From an uncultured Sphingomonadaceae bacterium (lineage in GTDB: Bacteria; Pseudomonadota; Alphaproteobacteria; Sphingomonadales; Sphingomonadaceae): a DNA stretch of 64,000 nucleotides. Below are positions 1-7,879 of this stretch, in pieces. Location of the stretch: the NCBI GenBank assembly GCA_946479505.1, contig CAMLGC010000001.1, positions 87,971-151,970 of the forward strand. The letters run 5' to 3'. Positions within the stretch are counted from its first letter, which is position 1. Each line of letters begins with the position of its first letter. The translations under genes were made by a program, and so were the position numbers. Below the pieces are notes generated by a model that was given only the letters and a program-made list of their open reading frames with translations, was not told the DNA's origin and ran no database searches.

Positions 1-762
1 GACACGCTCGTCTTCCTCGTAAAGCTCGCGATCATCGTCATCGTGATCCGCAGCTTCATCTTCGCGCCGTTCAGCATCCCGTCGGAATCGATGCTGCCGC
101 GGCTGTTCATCGGGGACTATCTGTTCGTCACGAAGTGGAATTACGGCTATTCGCGTTACTCGCTGCCGTTCAGCCTGCCGCTGATCCCGGGGCGCATCTT
201 CGCCGACCTGCCGACGCGCGGCGACGTGATCGTCTTCAAGGCCCCGCCGCAGGACGAGGACGATTACATCAAGCGTGTGATCGGCCTTCCCGGCGACACG
301 ATCCAGATGCGAAGCGGCCAGGTGATCCTCAACGGCAAACCGGTGCCGCGCGAGCGGATCGCCGATTTCGTCATCCCGCAAAGCCCCAACTATCATTGCG
401 AGGCCAAGTTCGCGGACGTCGACGCGAGCGGAACCTCCGTCTGCCGTTATCACCGGTACCGCGAGACGCTTCCCAACGGGGTCAGCTTCCAGACGATCGA
501 CCGCGGCCGCACCGTCGCGGACGATACCGGCGTCCATACCGTTCCCGCCGGCCACGTGTTCATGATGGGCGACAACCGCGACGACAGTGAAGACAGTCGT
601 TTCAGCCAGGAAGCCGGCGGGATCGGCTACGTGCCGCTCGAGAATCTCGAAGGCAAGGCGGTCGTCACCTTCTGGTCGACCGACGGCTCAGCCGAATGGA
701 TCAAGCCGTGGACGTGGGTGTCCGCCGCCCGGTGGGATCGGATCGGAGACGGCTTTGAGTGA
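1..762 (+). CDS. lepB: Signal peptidase I (5' end outside window)
   Basis: Membrane-anchored serine protease that removes signal peptides from exported proteins. The reading frame is open to base 1, and the first residues form the end of a hydrophobic anchor, so the true start lies upstream. The nucleophile is the second serine of PSESM (codon at 88), the general-base lysine is in DYIKRVIGLPGD (codon at 271), and the late box GDNRDDSEDSRF is present. The last 8 bases overlap rnc, so the two are probably translated together, as in the usual lepB-rnc-era order. A GTG at 43 is an internal codon and is not a credible start because it would remove the anchor. Confidence 0.95.
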   Translation, partial: DTLVFLVKLAIIVIVIRSFIFAPFSIPSESMLPRLFIGDYLFVTKWNYGYSRYSLPFSLPLIPGRIFADLPTRGDVIVFKAPPQDEDDYIKRVIGLPGDTIQMRSGQVILNGKPVPRERIADFVIPQSPNYHCEAKFADVDASGTSVCRYHRYRETLPNGVSFQTIDRGRTVADDTGVHTVPAGHVFMMGDNRDDSEDSRFSQEAGGIGYVPLENLEGKAVVTFWSTDGSAEWIKPWTWVSAARWDRIGDGFE

Positions 763-1417
763 CCTCGCCGGCTGGCTCGCCGAGATCTTCGGCCGCGAGC
801 CCGCCGACTTCGCCCGCTTCGAACGCGCGCTCACCCACGGCAGCCAGGACCGGGCAAATTACGAGCGGCTAGAATTCCTGGGTGATCGGGTGCTCGGTTT
901 GGTCATGGCCGAATGGCTGTTCGAGGACTTTCCCACCGAGCCCGAAGGATCGCTCTCCAAACGCCTCAACACGCTCGTCACCCGAGCCGCCTGCGCCGAG
1001 GTGGCGCGCGACATCGGCGTCCGCGCGCACCTGCGCCTCGGCAAGCAGGCACGCGACGACGGCGCGGCCGACAGCGACAACGTCCTCGGCGATGTCGTCG
1101 AGGCGCTGATCGGCGCGCTCTATCTCGATGCCGGTCTCGAGTCGGCACGCGCCTTCATCCGCTCGATGTGGGAAGACCGCGTCCGCACCCACGCGCGCGC
1201 ACCCCAGCACCCCAAATCCGCGCTCCAGGAATGGGCCGCGGCGCACAACCGCAAGCCCCCCGCCTACGAAATCGTCGAGCGATCGGGTCCCCACCACGCC
1301 CCGCGCTTCACGATGCGCGTCTCGCTCGGCAAGCTTGCCGAAGCCACCGCCACCGGCACCAGCAAGCAAGAGGCCGAAACCGCAGCCGCCGCGGCGCTGC
1401 TGGAGAAGCTCGCATGA
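755..1417 (+). CDS. rnc: Ribonuclease III
   Basis: Double-strand-specific endoribonuclease that processes rRNA precursors and structured mRNAs. From the TTG at 755 the product is 220 aa, normal for the family. The signature ERLEFLGDRVLGLVMAEWLF begins about 30 residues in, the second acidic cluster is DVVEALIGALYLDAG, and a C-terminal dsRNA-binding domain (ALQEWAAAHNRKPPAYEI onward, ending in KQEAETAAAAALLEKL) completes it. The open frame extends further upstream, but that part lies inside lepB and has no family similarity. TTG at 755 is chosen because it starts SDLAGWLAEIFG and overlaps the lepB stop. Its own stop overlaps the era start (ATGA). Confidence 0.94.
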   Translation: MSDLAGWLAEIFGREPADFARFERALTHGSQDRANYERLEFLGDRVLGLVMAEWLFEDFPTEPEGSLSKRLNTLVTRAACAEVARDIGVRAHLRLGKQARDDGAADSDNVLGDVVEALIGALYLDAGLESARAFIRSMWEDRVRTHARAPQHPKSALQEWAAAHNRKPPAYEIVERSGPHHAPRFTMRVSLGKLAEATATGTSKQEAETAAAAALLEKLA

Positions 1418-2307
1418 CTCAATCCTGCGGCCTCGTCGCCGTCGTCGGCGCGCCCAATGCGGGCAAGTCGACGCTTGTCAACGCGCTCGTCGGGCAGAAG
1501 GTCGCGATCGTCAGCCCCAAGGCGCAGACGACGCGCACGCGGCTGATGGGCGTGGCGCTCCAGGACGAGGTGCAGATGCTGCTCGTCGACACGCCGGGCA
1601 TTTTCGAGCCGAAGCGCCGGCTCGACCGCGCGATGGTCGCCGCTGCCTGGAGCGGAGCCGAGGGCGCCGACCTGATCGCGCTGGTGGTGGACGGCAAAGG
1701 CGGTCTCGGCCCCAAGGTTGCCGCGATCGCCGAGGCGCTCGCCCACCGCCGCGAGCCCAAATACCTTATCCTCAACAAGGTGGATGTCGCTGACAAGGCG
1801 AAACTCCTCGTCCATGTCGAGCGCCTCCACGCGATCACGCCCTTCGCCGAGACCTTCTTCGTCTCCGCGACCACCGGCGACGGCGTTCCCGAATTGAAGA
1901 ACGCGCTCGCCGCGGCGATGCCTGCCGGCCCCTGGCATTTCCCCGAGGACCAGGTCTCCGACGCGACCGAACGCATGCTCGCCGCCGAGGTGACGCGCGA
2001 GCAGCTTTACCTCCAGCTCCACGCCGAGCTTCCCTATGCGAGCGCGGTCGAAACCGAGGCATACAAGGAGCGCCCCGACGGCTCGGTCGAGATCCATCAG
2101 CAGATCCTCGTCGCGCGCCCGACCCAGCGGGCGATCGTGCTCGGCAAGCAGGGCAGCCGCATCCGCGAGATCGGCGCGAAGGCCCGCGCCGAGCTCGCCG
2201 CTTTGCTCGGCCACCCCGTCCACCTCTACCTCCACGTCAAGGTCAAGGAGAATTGGGACGAGGACCGCAGCGTGTATCGCGACATCGGCCTGGACTGGGT
2301 GGAGTAG
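1414..2307 (+). CDS. era: GTPase Era
   Basis: Ribosome-associated GTPase needed for 16S rRNA maturation and 30S assembly. The product is 297 aa. It shows P-loop GAPNAGKS at residues 12-19, switch II DTPG at 59-62, and base-specificity motif NKVD at 121-124. The C-terminal KH RNA-binding domain is marked by VLGKQGSRIREIG. The ATG overlaps the rnc stop by four bases (ATGA), so rnc and era are translationally coupled. The longer in-frame extension upstream is arginine-rich antisense-like sequence inside rnc and was discarded. Confidence 0.96.
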   Translation: MTQSCGLVAVVGAPNAGKSTLVNALVGQKVAIVSPKAQTTRTRLMGVALQDEVQMLLVDTPGIFEPKRRLDRAMVAAAWSGAEGADLIALVVDGKGGLGPKVAAIAEALAHRREPKYLILNKVDVADKAKLLVHVERLHAITPFAETFFVSATTGDGVPELKNALAAAMPAGPWHFPEDQVSDATERMLAAEVTREQLYLQLHAELPYASAVETEAYKERPDGSVEIHQQILVARPTQRAIVLGKQGSRIREIGAKARAELAALLGHPVHLYLHVKVKENWDEDRSVYRDIGLDWVE

Positions 2308-2311
2308 GCCT

Positions 2312-3013
2312 TCAGCCGGCCAGCAATTCCTCCACCCATGTGGGCACCAGCGCGCTCGCAGGGCCGAGTCGCGTTTCGTGGAAGAAGACGCTGCCCGCCG
2401 ATGCCTCGAGGTTGAGTTCCAGCGTCCGCGCGCCAACGTACCGCGCCGTCTGGACGAACCCCGCGGCCGGATAGACCGCGCCCGAGGTGCCGATCGAGAC
2501 GAACAGGTCGCACGCGGCGAGCGCGTGTTCGATCCGGTCCATCTCATAGGGCATCTCGCCGAAGAAGACGATGTCGGGCCTCAGCGCCGCCGCGCCGCAC
2601 GCCGCGCATGCCCGCCCCTCGCCCATCGGCCCGTTACATTCCTCACGCGCCCCGCATTCCGCGCACAGCGCCGAGAGCAGCCGCCCGTGCATGTGCAGCA
2701 TCCGCGTCGCACCCGCGCGCTCGTGCAGGTCGTCGACATTCTGGGTGACGATCAGCAGCCCGCCCCGCCATTCGCGATCGAGCCGCGCCAGCGTCCGATG
2801 CGCCGCATTGGGCTCAACCGATGCGAGTGCCGCCCGTCGCGCGTCGTAGAAGCGATGCACCGCCACCGGATCGCGCGCCAGCGCTTGCGGCGTGCATACA
2901 TCCTCGACCCGATGCCCTTCCCATAGCCCGTCGGGTCCGCGGAAGGTGGCGAGGCCGCTCTCGGCCGATATGCCGGCGCCGGTCAGAACGACGATATTCC
3001 CGATCTCGCGCAT
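2312..3013 (-). CDS. cobB: NAD-dependent protein deacylase, Sir2 family
   Basis: Removes acetyl or other acyl groups from lysines using NAD+. The Rossmann entry VLTGAGISAESGLATFRGPDGLW, the NAD site TQNVDDLHERAG, the catalytic histidine region LHMHGRLL and a zinc ribbon (CAEC then CAAC) are all visible. At 233 aa from the ATG at 3013 it matches bacterial class III sirtuins. A longer start at 3049 (MAATARSLY) has a better purine-rich ribosome site, so the N-terminus is uncertain by 12 residues. It converges on era with 4 bases between stops. It has no SLOG partner here, and I see it as a housekeeping deacylase, not a Thoeris component. Confidence 0.92.
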   Translation of the reverse strand: MREIGNIVVLTGAGISAESGLATFRGPDGLWEGHRVEDVCTPQALARDPVAVHRFYDARRAALASVEPNAAHRTLARLDREWRGGLLIVTQNVDDLHERAGATRMLHMHGRLLSALCAECGAREECNGPMGEGRACAACGAAALRPDIVFFGEMPYEMDRIEHALAACDLFVSIGTSGAVYPAAGFVQTARYVGARTLELNLEASAGSVFFHETRLGPASALVPTWVEELLAG

Positions 3014-3093
3014 GACAGAGCGATAGAGCGATCGCGCCGTCGCCGCCATGCCCCCTTGCCCTTGCCCCCCCGCTTCGCCCATTCGGCGCGGCG

Positions 3094-4539
3094 ATGACGT
3101 TTCATGTGGACATGGGATTCGACGGCGCGGGGCGCGCGATCGCGATCGATCTGGAGGAGCTGCTCGCCACCCGCCTGCTCGTCCAGGGCAATTCGGGCTC
3201 GGGCAAGTCGCACCTGCTGCGCCGGCTGCTCGAGGGCAGTGCGGGGCAGGTGCAGCAGATCATCATCGATCCCGAGGGCGATTTCGTCACGCTTGCGCCG
3301 TACGGCCATGTCGCGATCGAGGCGCAGGATTATGCGGCGAGCGAGATCGCCCGCTTCGCCACGCGCGCCCGCGAGCATCGCAGCTCGGTGGTGCTCAGCC
3401 TTGAGGGCCTGGAGATGGAAGGCCAGATGCGCTGCGCCGCCACCTTCCTCGCCGCGCTGTTCGATGCGCCGCGCGAACACTGGTATCCCGCCCTCGTCGT
3501 GATCGACGAGGCGCAGATCTTCGCGCCATCGGCCGGCGCGGAGGTGAGCGAGGAGGCGCGCCGCTCGTCGCTATCGGCGATGGCCAACCTGATGTCGCGC
3601 GGGCGCAAGCGCGGGCTCGCCGGCGTGATCGCGACGCAGCGGCTCGCCAAGCTGTCGAAGAATGTCGCGGCCGAGGCGTCGAATTTCCTGATGGGCCGCA
3701 CCTTCCTTGACATCGACATGGCGCGCGCCGCCGACCTGCTCGGCATGGAGCGCCGTCAGGCGGAGGCGATCCGTGATCTTGCACGCGGCACCTTCCTCGG
3801 CCTCGGCCCGGCGATCGCGCGGCGGCCGGTCACCGTCACGATCGGCCCGGTCGAGACGAGCGCGCGCAGCTCGAGCCCGTCGCTCCTGCCGCTGCCCACC
3901 GCAGCGCCACAGGACATGCGCGAGCTGCTTCTCGCCGATCTCGAAGACCCGACGCCGCTTCCTCCACCCCCTCCGCCGCCCCGCCCCGCGCCCGCCGCCT
4001 CGCTGCTCGCGGAGTTGAGCGCGCCGCCCCAGCCTACACCCGACCAACCCCAGGCCGATCCCGCCGAGGTCGAGGCAGCGATGGCCGCCGCACTGCGCGG
4101 CATCGCCGAGGACCCCGATTCATTCGCGCGTCCCGCCGCCGTGCTCTTCCAGGATTTCCACGTCCGCTGCCGGATCGCGGGCGTGCCGCGCCCGCCGCTC
4201 GATCCGTCCGCCTTCACCCGCCGCCTCGCAGCGGCGCGCGCGGGTATCTTCTCTGGGCTCGAGGACGAATGGGCCGAGGCGATCGAGCTTGCGCAGAGCG
4301 TGCCCGACGACATGCTCGGCGTCTTCCTCCTCATCGCCCGCGCCGCCCGCGAGGGCCGCCCCGCGCCCGCCGATGAGGAGATCGCCGCCGTTTACGGCAC
4401 CAGCTCGCTGCGGCGGGCGCAGCGCGTGATCGGATATCTGGAGGAGCGCGACATCATCGTCGCCCGCGTCGATCTTGCCGGCAAACGCTCGATCACCCTC
4501 CCCCGCCTCGGCTGGACGACGAAACCGACCGAAGGGTGA
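3094..4539 (+). CDS. HerA-like ATP-binding protein (DUF87/DUF853-type)
   Basis: A 481-aa FtsK/HerA-clade ATPase. Walker A is GNSGSGKSHLLRRLL (about residues 32-46) and Walker B is LVVIDEAQIFAP (about 134-145), followed by the HerA-type stretch RGRKRGLAGVIATQRLAKLSKN. The middle is a proline-rich linker (TPLPPPPPPPRPAPA, about residue 290), and the last 130 residues are helical. Relatives in the family move DNA or dismantle nucleoprotein complexes. No NurA nuclease partner is adjacent, so the substrate is unknown. It diverges from the sirtuin gene with about 80 bp between starts. Confidence 0.8.
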   Translation: MTFHVDMGFDGAGRAIAIDLEELLATRLLVQGNSGSGKSHLLRRLLEGSAGQVQQIIIDPEGDFVTLAPYGHVAIEAQDYAASEIARFATRAREHRSSVVLSLEGLEMEGQMRCAATFLAALFDAPREHWYPALVVIDEAQIFAPSAGAEVSEEARRSSLSAMANLMSRGRKRGLAGVIATQRLAKLSKNVAAEASNFLMGRTFLDIDMARAADLLGMERRQAEAIRDLARGTFLGLGPAIARRPVTVTIGPVETSARSSSPSLLPLPTAAPQDMRELLLADLEDPTPLPPPPPPPRPAPAASLLAELSAPPQPTPDQPQADPAEVEAAMAAALRGIAEDPDSFARPAAVLFQDFHVRCRIAGVPRPPLDPSAFTRRLAAARAGIFSGLEDEWAEAIELAQSVPDDMLGVFLLIARAAREGRPAPADEEIAAVYGTSSLRRAQRVIGYLEERDIIVARVDLAGKRSITLPRLGWTTKPTEG

Positions 4540-4736
4540 GCGGATTTGCTCGCCCGTCTCGCTGAAACGGCGCGGGATACGAAAACAAAGCGCGGCATGA
4601 CGGTACGCCCTTAACACCTCGGTTCCCGAGAAGCGGCGAGCCGCGCGATTGTTCCGTCCGCCGAACGGAAGCGCCGTCTTGCCGCGTCGCAGCGCAAATC
4701 CGGAAACCGTCTGGCCCACCCGGACGTTCGCGACAG

Positions 4737-5228
4737 ATGCCAGCCGATACCTATTGCCCTGTCGCCCAACCCGCCCGACGCACGCACGGAGCGACGCCCG
4801 GCGTCGCCGCAACGCTGCGCGGCCTTCCGGGCCGGCTGCTCAACCGGCGCGGGTCGGTGCTCTTCGCGCGCAACGCGGCGGCCTCCGTCGTCTCGTTCCT
4901 TGTCGATCTCGTGCTGCTCTGGGCGATGGTTTCCGAACTCGACTGGGACAAGCTCGCCGCGGCCGCGGGTGCCTTCATCGTTGCCAACGCTCTCCACTAT
5001 CTGATCGCGCGAAAGTGGGTTTTCCACGAGAGCGAACAGAGTGCGGTCGCCGGCTATGGCTATTTCCTTCTCAACGCGCTTGCCGGGCTCGTCATCATCA
5101 TGGCGCTGTTTGCACTGCTCAGCGGACCGGTGGGCATCCCGTATCTGATCGCGCGCGTCATCGCTTCGCTCTGCGCCGGTACCGTGGTGTTCGCATTGAA
5201 CGCAGTCCTCAACTTCCGTCTGCTCTAA
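4737..5228 (+). CDS. GtrA-like membrane protein
   Basis: A small (up to 163 aa) membrane protein with four predicted helices, beginning at about residues 45, 76, 103 and 131. The pattern FARNAAASVVSFLVDLVLL, then YLIARKWVFHE, then VVFALNAVLNFRLL fits the GtrA family, whose members help flip polyprenyl-linked sugars or act in cell-surface glycan synthesis. No glycosyltransferase sits beside it, so its substrate cannot be named. The start is uncertain: no good ribosome site precedes the ATG at 4737, and the first 40 residues are atypical, so a later start is possible. Confidence 0.72.
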   Translation: MPADTYCPVAQPARRTHGATPGVAATLRGLPGRLLNRRGSVLFARNAAASVVSFLVDLVLLWAMVSELDWDKLAAAAGAFIVANALHYLIARKWVFHESEQSAVAGYGYFLLNALAGLVIIMALFALLSGPVGIPYLIARVIASLCAGTVVFALNAVLNFRLL

Positions 5229-5231
5229 GGC

Positions 5232-5531
5232 TCAGGCGGCCTTGGCGACCGGCGCCGCGTCCTCGTCATTGTCGCCGGCAGACGACACGAGCTCGACGCC
5301 AGAACGGGGCGCAGCGGCGACGGGGACAGGTGCAATCCAGCGCGAGACGGCGACCGCGACCCCCAGCAGCGCATAGGTCGCCAGCACCCCCGCCGGGTTC
5401 CAGATCATCGAGATCGCAAGCACGACGCGCAGATAGTTGGGATTGAAGCCGAAATCCTGCCCCACGCCCTCGCACACGCCGAACAGCGTGTCCGGGCGGT
5501 TGAACAGCGACCAAGTGGATTGCTTCTGCAC
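5232..5531 (-). CDS. PspC domain protein
   Basis: A 99-aa protein with one PspC domain (about residues 6-60): NRPDTLFGVCEGVGQDFG, then a hydrophobic helix LATYALLGVAVAVSRW. PspC proteins are inner-membrane partners in the phage-shock envelope-stress response or stand alone as membrane-stress factors. The GTG at 5531 is chosen because a strong site (AAAAGGAGG) lies 5 bases upstream and the domain begins right after it. The longer frame above it is low-complexity. The tail GDNDEDAAPVAKAA is acidic. It converges on the GtrA gene with 3 bases between stops. No pspA or pspB is seen here. Confidence 0.85.
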   Translation of the reverse strand: MQKQSTWSLFNRPDTLFGVCEGVGQDFGFNPNYLRVVLAISMIWNPAGVLATYALLGVAVAVSRWIAPVPVAAAPRSGVELVSSAGDNDEDAAPVAKAA

Positions 5532-5854
5532 ATCGTCCTCCTTTTGCGAGCGGCCCGGCTTCGGCGCCGGGGCGAACCCCCTGGGCTTCGCAAGCCGCAT
5601 GCCAAGAGACGAAAGCCTGCGCTTTCTCCCGTAATCGGGCGCTGTAAATGGGGCGCGCGGGATAATGGGTCGGAGCCCTCGCCAAAATCTGGTATTTTTC
5701 GCCAATGTCGATCGAGGTTTGTGCGGGGCGTCCGCCGACCCCGATGCGCCCTGTCCTATGCGTCCGCTTTCTGGCATTGCCATGGAATAAACGCTGTAAT
5801 TTCGACAGCGAAGCGAAGGCCCGACCAGCCGTGAAGAAGGAAGAGCGCAGCCGT
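5532..5854. promoter_or_regulatory. Divergent intergenic region between PspC gene and dapB
   Basis: About 320 bases separate the two divergent starts and must carry both promoters. No gene, RNA or long inverted repeat was recognised. A short in-frame GTG extension of dapB at 5831 is possible. Confidence 0.4.
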
Positions 5855-6583
5855 ATGACCGCAATCGGTATCTTCGGCAGCGCCGGCCGGATGGGCCGGG
5901 CGATCGGCGACATCCTCGCGGCACAGGGCGTCGCGCTGGCAGGCGGCACCGATGCGGGCGACGATCCCCTCCCCGTCGCGCGCGCCGCCGACGCGCTCGT
6001 CGATTTTTCGATTCCCGCCGCGCTCGAGGCGAACCTCGCCGCCGCGCGTCAGACTGGCACGCCCATCGTGATCGGCACCACCGGCCTCGCCGCGCATCAC
6101 CACGCATTGATCGATGAAGCAGTGACAGAGATCGCGGTCCTGCAGACCGGGAACACCTCTTTGGGTGTTACCTTACTTTCAACTCTGGTGCGCGAGGCCG
6201 CGGAACGCCTGGGTTGCGAATGGGACATCGAGATCGTCGAGATGCACCACCGCGACAAGATCGATGCGCCCTCGGGCACTGCGCTCTTGCTCGGCGAGGC
6301 GGCCGCCGTGGCGCGCGGCGAGCCCCTGGGCGAACTGAGCGTCGTCGGTCGCGCCGGGCTCGTCGGGCGGCGCACCGAGGGCACGATCGGCTTTGCGAGC
6401 CTGCGCGGCGGCTCGGTCGCGGGCGACCATCAGGTGATCTTCGCCGGTCCCGGCGAGCGGATCGAGCTCAGTCATCGCGCGGAAAGCCGCGACATCTTCG
6501 CGCGCGGTGCCGTCCGCGCCGCGCTCTGGTTGGCTGGCAAGCCCGCAGGCCGCTACACGATGCAGCAGGTGCTCGGCCTGTGA
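5855..6583 (+). CDS. dapB: 4-hydroxy-tetrahydrodipicolinate reductase
   Basis: Reduces the cyclic product of DapA with NAD(P)H in the diaminopimelate/lysine pathway. The 242-aa product opens with the nucleotide-binding loop GIFGSAGRMGRAIG, has GTTGLAAHHHALIDEA and the active-site segment EIVEMHHRDKIDAPSGTALLLGEA containing the catalytic histidine and lysine. It ends in the usual [23 protein letters not shown] pattern. ATG at 5855 gives the family start; GTG at 5831 would add eight charged residues. The stop overlaps the nth start (GTGA), so the two are coupled. Confidence 0.95.
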   Translation: MTAIGIFGSAGRMGRAIGDILAAQGVALAGGTDAGDDPLPVARAADALVDFSIPAALEANLAAARQTGTPIVIGTTGLAAHHHALIDEAVTEIAVLQTGNTSLGVTLLSTLVREAAERLGCEWDIEIVEMHHRDKIDAPSGTALLLGEAAAVARGEPLGELSVVGRAGLVGRRTEGTIGFASLRGGSVAGDHQVIFAGPGERIELSHRAESRDIFARGAVRAALWLAGKPAGRYTMQQVLGL

Positions 6584-7227
6584 AGAAAGCCGATGTCGTC
6601 GAGTTCTTCGCCCGACTCGCCGCCGACAACCCGCATCCCGAAACCGAGCTCGAATCGGTCAACCCCTATACGTTGCTCGTCGCCGTCGTCCTCTCGGCGC
6701 AGGCGACCGACGCGGGCGTCAACAAGGCGACGCGCCGGCTTTTCGAAGAGGCGGATACTCCCGAAAAGATGGTCGCGCTCGGCGAAGAGGCGCTCAAGGA
6801 ACACATCAAGACGATCAACTTCTACAACACCAAGGCGCGCCATGTGATCGCGCTGTCGAAGGTGCTGGTCGACGAACATGCCGGCGAGGTCCCTGCCGAC
6901 CGCGAGGCGCTGGAAAAGCTCCCCGGCGTCGGGCGCAAGACCGCGAACGTGGTGCTCAACTCCGCGTTCGGGCGGGAGACGTTCGCGGTCGATACGCACA
7001 TTTTCCGCGTCTCGAACCGCACCGGCCTGGCGCCGGGCAAGACCCCGCTGGCGGTCGAGGAAAAGCTGGAGAAGATCGTTCCCCGGCCCTTCCGCCTCCA
7101 CGCGCATCACTGGCTGATCCTGCACGGCCGCTACACCTGCAAGGCGCGGCGGCCCGAATGCTGGCGCTGCGTGGTTGTGGACCTGTGCGCGTACAAGCCC
7201 AAGACGCCGCCGCCGGATGCAAAATGA
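6580..7227 (+). CDS. nth: Endonuclease III
   Basis: Base-excision-repair glycosylase/AP lyase for oxidised pyrimidines. The 215-aa product has the helix-hairpin-helix [18 protein letters not shown] with the catalytic lysine, the catalytic aspartate in [13 protein letters not shown], and a [4Fe-4S] motif C-x6-C-x2-C-x5-C starting at CKARRPEC. The GTG start at 6580 overlaps the dapB stop. The long frame upstream belongs to the wrong frame of dapB. Confidence 0.96.
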   Translation: MKKADVVEFFARLAADNPHPETELESVNPYTLLVAVVLSAQATDAGVNKATRRLFEEADTPEKMVALGEEALKEHIKTINFYNTKARHVIALSKVLVDEHAGEVPADREALEKLPGVGRKTANVVLNSAFGRETFAVDTHIFRVSNRTGLAPGKTPLAVEEKLEKIVPRPFRLHAHHWLILHGRYTCKARRPECWRCVVVDLCAYKPKTPPPDAK

Positions 7228-7274
7228 AAGCGCTGGCGCGCTCGGCCACGCTTTGCTAGGCGCGTCCCCGGCCG

Positions 7275-7351
<77 letters not shown>

Positions 7352-7802
7352 TTTCCGTTCAGCGTTGGGCACCGGAGCCCCACGCGTCTGTGACGCGATG
7401 ACGGCGCGCTCCAACGCCGAGTTTCGGCCGGAGATACGGATTTCACGGCCACCCCACTTCGACACAGTCGATGAGAAGATGGACGTATTCGCGCCGGACC
7501 TTGGGGTCGGGGCCGCGCAGCTTGCGTTCAATCAACTCGCCAAATTGCGTGATGATCTCCGGGGTCATTCGGCGATCTCCTGCCTCGAGCCGGCGCTCGA
7601 GGACGGCAATATCGGCCTCGGTGCTGGTTCGCTGCGCGCGAATGTTGGCGAGCTCGGAGGCGATCTGGGGATCGTCAGGACTGCATGTCTCGTCATGGGT
7701 CCTGCCCGAATCCAAGCGTGCGCAGACCGCGTTGAGCGCTCGGCGATATTGCGGCTTCCGCGGCGCTTCTGAGGTCGCCGTCGTGACACCGCCGCGCGAC
7801 AC
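7352..7802 (-). pseudogene. Remnant of a large serine recombinase (C-terminal end, frameshifted)
   Basis: Read on the minus strand, one frame gives a segment ending GELIERKLRGPDPKVRREYVHLLIDCVEVG, and the next frame resumes with GREIRISGRNSALERAVIA. Together they match in style the C-terminal end of resolvase-type large serine recombinases. Deleting one G in the run near 7450-7455 would join the frames as VEVGGREIRISG, so a single-base frameshift is the simplest explanation. The catalytic N-terminal domain is absent, so this is a fragment. The resumed frame runs antisense into the tRNA-Arg gene. Only the C-terminal 100-150 residues are identifiable. Confidence 0.7.
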
Positions 7803-7879
7803 GAAGGTCGCTTCGCGAACATATGTCGTTAACCCGCGACGTCGCGGGCAAGCACATCCGGCGCGTGAGCGCGTCCCTG

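Noticed and set aside
3571..4047. Long minus-strand frames inside the HerA gene
   Set aside because: Arginine-rich shadows of a GC-rich gene; the sense frame has clear ATPase motifs.
4652..4670. Hairpin TTCCGT-N7-ACGGAA as a terminator after the HerA gene
   Set aside because: Short stem and no T-run; it lies 110 bases after the stop.
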